Shown one piece after another: positions 10,014 through 18,709 of a DNA stretch of 64,000 bases. The notes under the pieces were generated by a model. That model was not told the DNA's origin. It made no database searches and saw only the letters and a program-made list of their open reading frames with translations. How positions within the stretch are numbered: position 1 is the first letter of the stretch; every line of letters begins with the position of its first letter. This DNA comes from Prorocentrum cordatum. Its lineage: Eukaryota > Sar > Dinophyceae > Prorocentrales > Prorocentraceae. The stretch spans positions 62,501 to 126,500 of the forward strand of contig CAUYUJ010019352.1 in NCBI GenBank assembly GCA_963575745.1. The letters run 5' to 3'. Position numbers and translations under genes: made by a program.

Positions 10014-12110
10014 AATTATCCTGGCGAAAGACCCAACCATAAGCAATTGTTGGTAACGCGTTGTGGGTGCCGCTTTCGGTGGGGCTCCATATGGGGCCAC
10101 GAAGCGCTGCCTTGGATGGGGGAACCGCATGCGGACTGCGCCACCGGGGCGGGCCTTCGGTGGAGCTCCCTATGGGGCTACGAAACGCTGCCCTGGGTGG
10201 GGGAACCGCATGCGAACTGCGCCACTGGGGCCTTCGGTGGAGCTCCCTATGGTGCCACGAAACGCTGCCCTGGGTGGGGGAACCGCATGCGAACACCCCC
10301 ACTGGGGCCTTCGGTGGAGCTCCCTATGGGGCCACGAAACGCTGCCCTGGGTGGGGGAACCGCATGCGAACACCCCCACTGGGGCCTTCGGTGGAGCTCC
10401 CTATGGGGCCACGAAACGCTGCCCTGGGTGGGGGAACCGCATGCGAACACCCCCACTGGGGCCTTCGGTGGAGCTCCCTATGGGGCCACGAAACGCTGCC
10501 CTGGGTGGGGGAACCGCATGCGAACACCCCCACTGGGGCCTTCGGTGGAGCTCCCTATGGGGCCACGAAACGCTGCCCTGGGTGGGGGAACCGCATGCGA
10601 ACACCCCCACTGGGGCCTTCGGTGGAGCTCCCTATGGGGCTACGAAACGCTGCCCTGGGTGGGGGAACCGCATGCGAACACCCCCACTGGGGCCTTCGGT
10701 GGAGCTCCCTATGGGGCCACGAAACGCTGCCCTGGGTGGGGGAACCGCATGCGAACACCCCCACTGGGGCCTTCGGTGGAGCTCCCTATGGGGCTACGAA
10801 ACGCTGCCCTGGGTGGGGGAACCGCATGCGAACACCCCCACTGGGGCCTTCGGTGGAGCTCCCTATGGGGCTACGAAACGCTGCCCTGGGTGGGGGAACC
10901 GCATGCGAACACCCCCACTGGGGCCTTCGGTGGAGCTCCCTATGGGGCCACGAAACGCTGCCCTGGGTGGGGGAACCGCATGCGAACACCCCCACTGGGG
11001 CCTTCGGTGGAGCTCCCTATGGGGCGGTGGAGCTGGGGCCTTCGGTGGAGCTCCCTATGGGGCCACGAAACGCTGCCCTGGGTGGGGGAACCGCATGCGA
11101 ACACCCCCACTGGGGCCTTCGGTGGAGCTCCCTATGGGGCTACGAAACGCTGCCCTGGGTGGGGGAACCGCATGCGAACACCCCCACTGGGGCCTTCGGT
11201 GGAGCTCCCTATGGGGCCACGAAACGCTGCCCTGGGTGGGGGAACCGCATGCGAACACCCCCACTGGGGCCTTCGGTGGAGCTCCCTATGGGGCCACGAA
11301 ACGCTGCCCTGGGTGGGGGAACCGCATGCGAACACCCCCACTGGGGCCTTCGGTGGAGCTCCCTATGGGGCCACGAAACGCTGCCCTGGGTGGGGGAACC
11401 GCATGCGAACACCCCCACTGGGGCCTTCGGTGGAGCTCCCTATGGGGCCACGAAACGCTGCCCTGGGTGGGGGAACCGCATGCGAACACCCCCACTGGGG
11501 CCTTCGGTGGAGCTCCCTATGGGACCGCATGCGGGTGCCCAACCGCATGCGAACACCCCCACTGGGGCCTTCGGTGGAGCTCCCTATGGGGCTACGAAAC
11601 GCTGCCCTGGGTGGGGGAACCGCATGCGAACACCCCCACTGGGGCCTTCGGTGGAGCTCCCTATGGGGCCACGAAACGCTGCCCTGGGTGGGGGAACCGC
11701 ATGCGAACACCCCCACTGGGGCCTTCGGTGGAGCTCCCTATGGGGCCACGAAACGCTGCCCTGGGTGGGGGAACCGCATGCGAACACCCCCACTGGGGCC
11801 TTCGGTGGAGCTCCCTATGGGGCCACGAAACGCTGCCCTGGGTGGGGGAACCGCATGCGAACACCCCCACTGGGGCCTTCGGTGGAGCTCCCTATGGGGC
11901 CACGAAACGCTGCCCTGGGTGGGGGAACCGCATGCGAACACCCCCACTGGGGCCTTCGGTGGAGCTCCCTATGGGGCTACGAAGCGCGTGAGAGGTGTGC
12001 CGAGAGCAGAGGCAAGGAGGGGGAGGAGGGGGAGGAGGAAGGAGAGGAACGCGGGGCACCGTCTCTTCAAAACGAGGACCCAACACCACAGGATGGTTGG
12101 GAATAAAAAA
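10014..12110 (+). mobile_element. Composite minisatellite element 1 (77-bp unit)
   Basis: The left end (10014-10048) carries AATTATCCTGGCGAAAGACC and CAACCATAAGCAATT. The right end (12051-12110) carries CTCTTCAAAACGAGGACCCA, ACACCACAGGATGGTTGGG and a short A-rich tail. A GGAGG-rich tract lies just inside the right end. The same ends, in the same relative order, flank arrays at 16.4-17.0, 34.5-36.2, 41.1-43.3 and 43.5-45.3 kb. The element sits inside one copy of the AT-rich module of the surrounding GGCC repeat, whose uninterrupted form is at 9581-9655. No protein is encoded. Confidence 0.6.
10060..11990 (+). repeat. 77-bp minisatellite, about 25 near-identical units
   Basis: The unit begins GGGGCCTTCGGTGGAGCTCC and contains TATGGGGCCACGAAACGCTG, GGGGGAACCGCATGCGAAC and ACCCCCACT. 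The central copies are almost identical; the main variation is GGCCACG/GGCTACG. Two partial units break the register at about 11025-11042 and 11520-11555. 77 is not a multiple of 3 and the unit has no stop, so three long overlapping frames (642-766 codons) arise. They are artefacts. Confidence 0.97.
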
Positions 12111-12119
12111 GAGAAGCTG

Positions 12120-12775
12120 CGGACAACCAATGTTTTGGACCTTTTCTGGCCTTCCTGGACGCCCTCTTGGAGGCCTCTTGGGCCGTCTTGGGCCAGCTTC
12201 GAGCCAACTTCGGCAATCTTGGTGGGCTCCTGGCCCGTCTGACGCCGTCGGAAGCCGTTTGGGGAGCCTCTCTGGGCCGACTTGGGGCCCTCTTGGGGTG
12301 CTCCAGGACCGTCTTCGAGGCCATCTTGGGCGTCTTGGAGGCCTCTTGGGCCGTCTTGGGGCCCTCTTGGGGCCGTCTTGGAGGCCTCTTGGGCCGTCAC
12401 GGGGCCATATTGGAGGCCTCTAGGGCGATCTTGGGGCGATCTTGGGGATCTCTTGGGCCGTCTGGGGCCGTCGGAAAGCCGAAAAGGCGCAAATGCCAAA
12501 ATCGTTCAAAAACCTGAGGGAAATCAATGAGTTTGCCTCTTCGGGCCTTCCTGGAGGACCTCTTGGAGGCCTCTTGGACCGTCTTGGAGGCCTCTTGGGG
12601 GCCTCTTGGGCCGTCTTGGGCCATCGTCAGGCTATCTTAGGCCGTCTGGGGTACATCTTGGGCCGTCTTGGAGGCATCTTGGGGCCATCTGAGCCGTCTT
12701 GGAGGCCATCTTGGCCGTCTTGGAGGCATCTTGGCCGTCTTGGAGGCCATCTTGGGGCCGTCTGGGGCAGGAAAA
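12120..12775 (+). repeat. GGCCGTCTTGG-type imperfect tandem repeat (right copy)
   Basis: Same family as 9410-10010. 12148-12330 nearly duplicates 9655-9840, and the AT-rich module recurs at 12469-12545 (GCCGAAAAGGCGCAAATGCC…). Confidence 0.85.
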
Positions 12776-12789
12776 CAGTTTGCAACCAC

Positions 12790-13162
12790 CTCTTCCTGGT
12801 GCACTCTGGCCAGGCCACCCGTAAATCATCCGCTCCCCCGTCTGACCGACCGCCTCGTTTTCGTCAAACTCCGGCAAATTCTCCTCCACGCATCCCGTAT
12901 CCCTGTCCTGGGCGGCTCCCACGAACCTGCCGGCCATGGCCAGCTCCAGCATCACCTCGTCCAGAACCGCCTCCGGAATCACGTCCCCATGCGAGCCCGC
13001 GAACGGCCCCCTCACCCGCGGCCGCATCCAGCCCACGAGAAACTCAACGCGCACGCACTCCACGGGCACCCGATCCCGATGCACGGACACCACTTTGCTA
13101 TCCCCCCGCGCCGCGTCGAGCAGGCGCCCGAACAAGTCCTCCGTCGTCTCATCATCGCCAAA
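12790..13162 (-). CDS. Probable exon of an unidentified host gene
   Basis: Minus-strand frame reading 'FGDDETTEDLFGRLLDAARG', then 'VSVHRDRVPVECVRVEFLVG', and later 'VIPEAVLDEVMLELAMAGRF'. It is non-repetitive, has a balanced composition and uses mostly G/C in third positions, unlike the repeats on both sides. On the minus strand, AAG precedes the first codons and a GGAAGAG/GTGG donor-like junction lies at 12790/12789. Repeats flank it on both sides, so it reads like one exon between repeat-filled introns. I do not recognise the family. Confidence 0.45.
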
Positions 13163-13164
13163 CT

Positions 13165-13262
13165 TATGGACGACGGGGCAGAATCATATGTAAATTGCAG
13201 TACGAGAAAGGGTACCGTTAACCTCGGGGTATTACTACAGCAGAATATTCTTTTAGAAAGAT
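13165..13262 (+). repeat. Dispersed repeat D, copy 1
   Basis: Contains TATGGACGACGGGGCAGAAT, CATATGTAAATTGCAG and GTTAACCTCGGGG, then TTCTTTTAGAAAGA. The same order recurs at 14655-14815 and, inverted, at 45385-45525. Confidence 0.75.
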
Positions 13263-13762
13263 GCATGTGGTCAGAGAGAGACGCCCGCGCTGTCTCACTC
13301 CGTCCCTGTTCGCGTTCGTCCGTCTTGGGGTCGTCACTCCAGCGACCGCGCTGGGCGGCCGCGCTGGGAGGCTGTGCTGGGAGGCCACGCTGGGGGGCCA
13401 CGCTGGGAGGCCACGCTTGGGGGCCACGTTGGCACGCTTGGAGTGCTCACAGAAGTGGGGCGGCGTGTCCGTGGCAGTTTCGGTTCATATCCCGCTTGCA
13501 GCGAGCGCGTCGCGGCTTCTAAGAGCGCCGCCAAGCGCCATCTCTCTTGTCCGCAGCTGGGGGGGGATAAGGTATACTTACTTCATGTTCGCAGTAGGTT
13601 GTCAATTCCACTGCTCGCGCAATCACCCCGCCTGCCCGCCCAGAGTGTGGTCTGCAAAACCCACGCGGCGGTGATTGCGACGAGTGCCCGGCGTTGGCTG
13701 GTGCATCTCCGCGGCCACGCTAGCCCGCGCATGTTCGCGCGCGCAGCGGCCGGCTAGTCTAG

Positions 13763-13996
13763 CGCGACCGACGCGGCCGCGGTGGCGTTGACCGCTGGGC
13801 AGTTCTCAACGGGCACTTCAGTGCGAGTCGGCCAGTTGAGCCGGCGCGGTTTTACGGCACCGTCAGCAACGGTAGACGTGATGATGATAGTAGCGGTGCT
13901 GGTGACAATGATGACAGCGGCGGCGGTGCGGCCAGTGAATGCGCCGATGCTGATCATGCCGACGACGATGACGGCGTCCTCGTGTCGGCGATGAAG
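13763..13996 (+). CDS. Probable exon with an acidic low-complexity middle
   Basis: The plus-strand frame opens immediately after CTAGTCTAG (13754-13762). It reads 'VDRWAVLNGHFSASRPVEPA', then 'RFYGTVSNGRRDDDSSGAGD', an Asp/Gly-rich stretch, and 'GVLVSAMK'. GT follows at 13997, exactly where the CATGCGCGCGCG-containing repeat module starts, so an exon/intron boundary is plausible there. The reading frame stays open into the repeat, so the end is uncertain. No domain recognised. Confidence 0.35.
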
Positions 13997-14640
13997 GTTT
14001 TGGAAGGAATGCGACGCGCGCGCGCGGCCGACGCGCGAGAGTGGCCCGCATGGTGTCATTTGACGCGGTCGTGCCCCCCCCAGCACGCGCGCAAGGGCGT
14101 TCGAATGATTTCGACATGCGGCGCAAGTGGCTCGTTTGGTAGAATTCAATGAACATGTTCAAACAAGAAACTCAGGGACTCCGTGAGAATTTACAAGAGC
14201 GCGCGCACCAGCTTTTCTGAAAACGGATGTTGCGGAACCATGTGTTTGCGCATGTTCTTTCACACTCGGTTTTGACATCATTACATCACAGAAAGTGTTT
14301 GAAGGATTCCGGCATGCGCGCGCGACGACGCGTGCGCGCACATCGTCCCATTTGTTGCAAAAGGTTTTCGCGACAGCACGCGCGAAAGGGCGTTCGAACG
14401 ATTTCGACATGCGCGCGCGAAACCCGTTGGGTAGCACTTTTTGAACACATGGAAAACCCGATGGGTTCGCAAGAGCGCGCGCGCGCCAGCTTTTTCTGAA
14501 AACCCGTGTTGCGAAACCATATGTGTTTTTACATGTGCTTGGACACTGGCTTCTGAAATCCTTACGAAACCGAAGGTTTTTGAAGGATGCTTGCTTGCAT
14601 CTTCTTCACATTTTTCACAGGATTATTGAACAGCTCTGAT
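13997..14640 (+). repeat. Dispersed repeat E, tandem copies (GCGCGC module)
   Basis: Recurring features are G(T)TTTTGAAGGATT, TTTCGACATGCGCGCGCG, AAGAGCGCGCGC, CAGCTTTTTCTGAAAACCCG and TTGCGAAACCAT. About two and a half copies lie head to tail here, and an inverted set lies at 45540-46085. In both places repeat D lies next to it, so D and E travel together. Confidence 0.75.
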
Positions 14641-14654
14641 TTTTGACAAGGATG

Positions 14655-14815
14655 GTTGGAGGATCGATACCAGTTGGGTTAGGATGGTACGAGTTCATAT
14701 TTAGGATGGACGATGGGGTGCAATCGTATGTAGGTTCCCATGCGAAAAAAATGAGACCGATAATCCCGGGGTGGGGGTGGCGGTAGAATCTATGTTTAAA
14801 AAAGAAGGAAGAACC
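14655..14815 (+). repeat. Dispersed repeat D, copy 2
   Basis: GATCGATACCAGTTGGGTTA, TTAGGATGGACGATGGGG, CAATCGTATGTAGG, and CCCGGGGTG…GGTAGAATCTATG are in the same order as in copies 1 and 3. Confidence 0.75.
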
Positions 14816-15099
14816 GACATTGTGAGCGATCAAACAGGCGCACCGCATGCGCTTTTTTTTTGTACAGCCTACGTATTCAATCCAACGGTTGCGACGGGAT
14901 GGCGACGGCGGCCACATAGCCGCCCCACCGAAGACACGGCCGAGACGACGGGCGGCGGCGAGGCGGCGACTGCGGCCACATAGCCGCCAAACCGAAGACA
15001 CGGCCCAGTTCCGTAGAACAAAACGAAGAATTCCTAAGCGCAATCACTGTTTGGGAAAAATCACAATCCTGAAGCGCAAGCGTTGTATGGAGAATCAAT

Positions 15100-15270
15100 G
15101 AGTTCAGCCTTTTGGGGCCCTCTGGGGCGTTGGAGTCCTCTCTGGGCGTATGGGGGGCCTCTTGGGCGGTAGAGACCATCTTGAAAGTCTTGGAGCGATT
15201 TTTGGGCGACTCTGGACGCTCTTAGACCGTCTCAGGTTCATCTGGGGACGTCTTGGGGTTTTTTTGGCTC
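15100..15270 (+). repeat. Short GGCC-type repeat block
   Basis: Imperfect copies of the CTTGGGC/GTCTTGG family, preceded by the AT-rich module type (GAGAATCAATGAGTTCAGCC). Confidence 0.6.
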
Positions 15271-15529
15271 CGAGGAGCCATCGCCAAGTCTCAAGAGCGC
15301 TGGAAGCGGCCGGAACTCCGGGCTGTGGGCCCCTTGAAGAACCCTCAGGGTTAAGGACGGAGGGCTCGAAGGACATGGGGACATTCCAAGTCGTGCCTCA
15401 GGGCACTGGCGGATAACATCAATGGGCATGCCTCTCGCGTTGATTGGGCGATATGGTATCTTATGGATAGTTTTCTTGCGATCGCAGGTTGGCCGCATTG
15501 GTGATAGTGCAGAGTGCGCATGATTTGGG

Positions 15530-16330
15530 TCAAGAGTGGCATCATATAGGTTTCCAACCAATTGTTGTTGTTGCTGTGCACGTTTGGAAAAGAATGGGAT
15601 TGAGCAGGTGAATGCTGATGAAGAGGACGCATCTGCTAAGTTGGGCAATGCAACGGAGGACAAGCATTTTCTTTCAAAGGCAGTCGCGCTAAATTCATGC
15701 CGTGGGACGTCATCGGGAGCGATTGGATCAAGCATACTTGTCGGTCGTATTGTTGATTTTGTGTGCCGGAGGTCTGCGCCTGTCCCACAATGTTGCTAGG
15801 ACTTTCTTTTGGAGGACGAGCAGACTTTCCACCACCAGTGCCAGAATCCACAAACGAAGCGGCTCTCCCGACGTTCCCGACCACGCTGCGAACAAAGATC
15901 TGCCAGTCTGAAAAAATATTGTGTGGTGGAGGGGGTGACACGGGAAGTTGCTTCCGAATATGGGTGGTGCACATATTTGCCTTTCAACATGATATCTACC
16001 TTTGGGTCCTCTGGGGAACGTTTTTGCAATTTGTGTGCTGGTCTTGCTCAGGATTCTTGATCTATGCACGGTGTTCTTCGGCGTGATAATGAGGTCTTGG
16101 TTGGGTTCTGGTAGGGTCCTGTTGAGGCCCTAGGCCCTTTTCTGGAAGCTGGTCATGGTAAGGCCCTGTCTTGGTGAGGTCCCAACAGAGTTCTGGATGT
16201 TGGTTATGCTGTTGTTCGAAGTACTTCGCCTCAAAACCAACATTCCAAGAAGTTAGTGCGCGTTTGTCAACGACGTGTTGCGACTTTTACTTGGAAATGT
16301 TGGAGTCTGTGCGTCGGGTGACATTCGAGG
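15530..16330 (+). pseudogene. Degraded coding sequence of unknown origin
   Basis: Several plus-strand pieces read like protein without repeat structure: 'ADEEDASAKLGNATEDKHFL' (about 15620), 'KYCVVEGVTREVASEYGW' (about 15915-15970), 'FNMISTFGSSGERFCNLCAG' (about 15985-16045), and 'VRVCQRRVATFTWKCW' (about 16258). They are separated by in-frame stops and frame changes. The base composition (about half GC) also differs from the surroundings. This suggests a decayed gene or mobile-element ORF, but I cannot assign a family. Confidence 0.35.
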
Positions 16331-16433
16331 GAGCGTGTGGTGGCGCGTCCCGGCCTGATTGGAGTTCGCGCTGGATGTCAGGACCTCGCGCCCCAGGTAC
16401 GTACGCGTTGCGTGAGCATCGTTGTTCCCAGCA

Positions 16434-17041
16434 ATCCTAGGGAGTTGGGTTCTTGTCTTGAATCCGACGCGCCCCGCGTCTCCTCCTCATCCCCTCCTCC
16501 AGTCTCTGCCTCTGCCTTCCGCATGTCATCGACGTCATGAGTTTCTATCACTGCCTCTGCCCTCCGCATGTCCATTCCGGCACGCCCCATCACACGTCTC
16601 GTGGGCCCAGAGGTGGCTCCACCGAAGGCCCCAGTGGCGACTTGTGCGTTGGGTTCCCCGCCCATTTCGGCACACCACTCACGTCTCGTGGCCCCATATG
16701 GAGCTACACCTAAGGCCCCAGTAGGTACAGCCACACGCGGTTCCCCACCCATGTCTGTACACCCCTCACACGTTTCGTGGCCCCATAGGGAGCTGCACAT
16801 ACGGCCCCAGTGGCGACGTTCGCATAAGGTTCCCCGCCCCTTGTGGGCATACCCTTCACACGCCTCGTGGCCCCACGGGTAGCTCCACCTAAGGCCCCAG
16901 TCGCGACGTGTGCAGTGGGTTCCCCGCCCATTGCGGCACGCCCCTCGCACGTTTCGTGGTCCCACAGGCAGCTTCACTTGAGGCCCCAGTGGGTGCGGCC
17001 AAATGCGATTCCCCACAGCTGCAGCATTCACAACTGCATAT
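16434..17041 (+). mobile_element. Composite minisatellite element 2, left part (split by the copia insertion)
   Basis: The A-type end (16434-16487) reads TAGGGAGTTGGGTTCTTGTC, TTGAATCCGACGCGCCCCGC and then CTCCTCC. It is followed by about five ~85-bp units sharing GTGGCCCCATAGGGAGCT (16600-17000), then the B-type end ATTCACAACTGCATAT, which stops at 17041. The rest of the B end (GGCTGGGTCCTTCGCCTGGA) resumes at 33149, after the retrotransposon and the second copy of the CATAT target duplication. Confidence 0.65.
17037..17041 (+). other. Target-site duplication (left copy), CATAT
   Basis: CATAT immediately precedes the left LTR and recurs immediately after the right LTR (33144-33148). Removing the element and one CATAT restores …CAACTGCATATGGCTGGGTC…, which matches intact copies of the same repeat end at 45249 and 43266. 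Confidence 0.93.
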
Positions 17042-17307
17042 ACTTTAAGGGTAGCTCTTTGGGAGATGTTATGTAGGATCGGGAGTATAGCTCGCGCGCC
17101 GTTGCCTTTGGCTCAAGGCACGCGCGCCCGATTTCCCCGGACATTGCTTGTGTTCACTATGTGTTGGAAAGATCATTACATCGATCTTATCCTATCTTAT
17201 CCGTCCACTCCCCATACTGAACTACCCCAGCATGGCATTGGACGCTATCTGCCATCCGCTTCCCATGGAATCGGATGCCGTTTTACTTACCACAGTGATT
17301 TCAGACT
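17042..17307 (+). repeat. Left LTR
   Basis: 266 bp, starting ACTTTAAGGGTAGCTCTTTG and ending ACAGTGATTTCAGACT. It aligns without gaps to 32878-33143. It lacks the usual TG…CA ends. It contains the spliced-leader-like motif CCGTTGCCTTTGGCTCAAG at 17099-17117. Confidence 0.95.
17099..17117 (+). other. Spliced-leader relic inside the left LTR
   Basis: CCGTTGCCTTTGGCTCAAG resembles the dinoflagellate spliced leader with two bases lost from the ATTTT portion and one substitution. The same 19 bases occur unchanged in the right LTR. Confidence 0.65.
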
Positions 17308-17322
17308 TGGTAGCGGAGCTGG
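17308..17322 (+). other. Primer-binding site
   Basis: TGGTAGCGGAGCTGG starts at the first base after the LTR. TGG would pair with a tRNA CCA tail, and the sequence resembles the initiator-Met type site (TGGTATCAGAGC) common in copia elements. The exact tRNA is not determined. Confidence 0.75.
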
Positions 17323-17329
17323 CCGCACT

Positions 17330-17992
17330 CTCGCGTGGTCAGCTCTTGCTCTTCTTATCCTCACGCTGTCTGGCACGATCTTCGTGACCAACTACCACCC
17401 TGCGCCACCACTCCAACTACAGTTACGAGGATCAATTCAAGAGCAAGAAGCAACACGAGAGGTACGACGTCTAGACAACAACATTGGTACCATATACGCT
17501 TCATCACTACGCTATTACCAACCGCTCGGCAACGAGCCAAAAGCGCAGTACTTGAAGCAGAGGCGGGGAGACCCGCAAGATAACGTGCCTCGAAGACTTG
17601 ACAAGGCGCTACCCCAGCGCGGCAACGCGCCTGATAACCACCCATATCTTCACAGCCTCGGGTTGGTTATCTTCGCCATCATATGGTTCGCGCTGGGGGC
17701 AGCAATCGGACACATGTGCGGAGGAGACAACAGCACAGATGGGCAAACACAAGGCCCATACTGGGACCCTCAAGGCAACGCACCTTTCCGCGAATACGTT
17801 TATGAGGTCAACGCGTGGCTCAACGTCACAAGCGGACGTATGACGCCACAGGCCCAAGCAGCCGCCATACAACGCGGCCTGGGTGGCCTAGCGAGGACAC
17901 TCGCCATGAGGGTACCACCTGACATTATAAACTACGGTGCGGACATCGATGGTGTCCACACCGACCCAGTAACCTACATCATGTTCCTCTGA
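17330..17992 (+). pseudogene. Gag-Pol, part 1: hydrophobic leader and start of Gag
   Basis: This frame is continuous with the next parts except for stops. It holds two strongly hydrophobic segments, 'LAWSALALLILTLSGTIFV' (17330-17386) and 'LGLVIFAIIWFALGAAIG' (about 17659-17712). The second leads into 'REYVYEVNAWLNVTSGRM' and 'AAAIQRGLGGLARTLAMRVP', which read as the N-terminal part of Gag. No ATG lies near the 5-prime end in this frame, so the initiation site is unknown. Hydrophobic helices upstream of Gag are unusual for Ty1/copia. A TGA (17990-17992) ends this part, and the frame continues directly after it. Confidence 0.7.
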
Positions 17993-18709
17993 AGCATGAA
18001 GTTCGAACGCCTGGAAGATGAGCGCCAGCTCACTTCAGGCACACAGCTCATCGACTTTCATGTGCCTCACGGAGAACGAATCGATGTAACCCTCACTCGG
18101 TTCGAGATGGCCCGTCTTGAGGCACAGTCAGTGGGGTTTGACCTTCCCAACTTCCAACTGCTCACTGCTATCCGATTCCGCGCCCTAGGCGTCGGCAACC
18201 AACGAGCCATGCAACTCTTGCAACCACTCAATCACCAAATGCCCCGAACACAACAACAGCATGATGAGTTGTGCGAGAGGATGCGTTCGATAGGCCATTT
18301 GTCAGAACGGTCTCCTGGCAACATAGGATCAGTATTTGGAAGGGGGAGGGGAACTGGCAGTGGAAACTTCTATACTACCTTAACCGCTGAAGCTCAGCCT
18401 GGCAACGGGCCCTCAAACATATGGGCCGACGATCCTGGAGAGTCTACTGCCCTACTAACAGGGGATCGATCACAACCAAGCTGGGCAACCAGCCCCCCTC
18501 CTAGAGAACCTCAACCACACCGTTCCCTATGGGGTGAAGCGAATCCCTTAAACGACGGTGTATCCACCTACCTAGGTAATGACGATTTCGACTCCGGCAC
18601 CGACACCGACACCATATCATCAGATGGTATCGAACCCCTAGATTGGTCAGATATCATGCAAATGGAAGGTGGCAATCAGCGTGCCGAACACCTGTTCTGG
18701 TTATTATAA
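17993..18709 (+). pseudogene. Gag-Pol, part 2: Gag core
   Basis: Continues in the same frame with 'KFERLEDERQLTSGTQLIDF', 'LTRFEMARLEAQSVGFDLPN' and 'LLQPLNHQMPRTQQQHDEL', then 'RMRSIGHLSERSPGNIGS' and an Asp/Ser-rich tail. This is helical, charged Gag-like sequence ahead of the zinc knuckle. TAA at 18707-18709 interrupts it. The frame then continues through an Arg-rich stretch without shift, which argues for a point nonsense change rather than a natural Gag end. Confidence 0.75.

Noticed and set aside
10060-11990. CRISPR-like regular repeats
   Set aside because: Units are contiguous with no spacers of distinct sequence; this is a eukaryotic minisatellite.
9942-12242. Three overlapping plus-strand frames of 640-770 codons
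   Set aside because: They are produced by a stop-free 77-bp tandem unit cycling through all frames; the peptide repeats every 77 residues with no independent coding signal.
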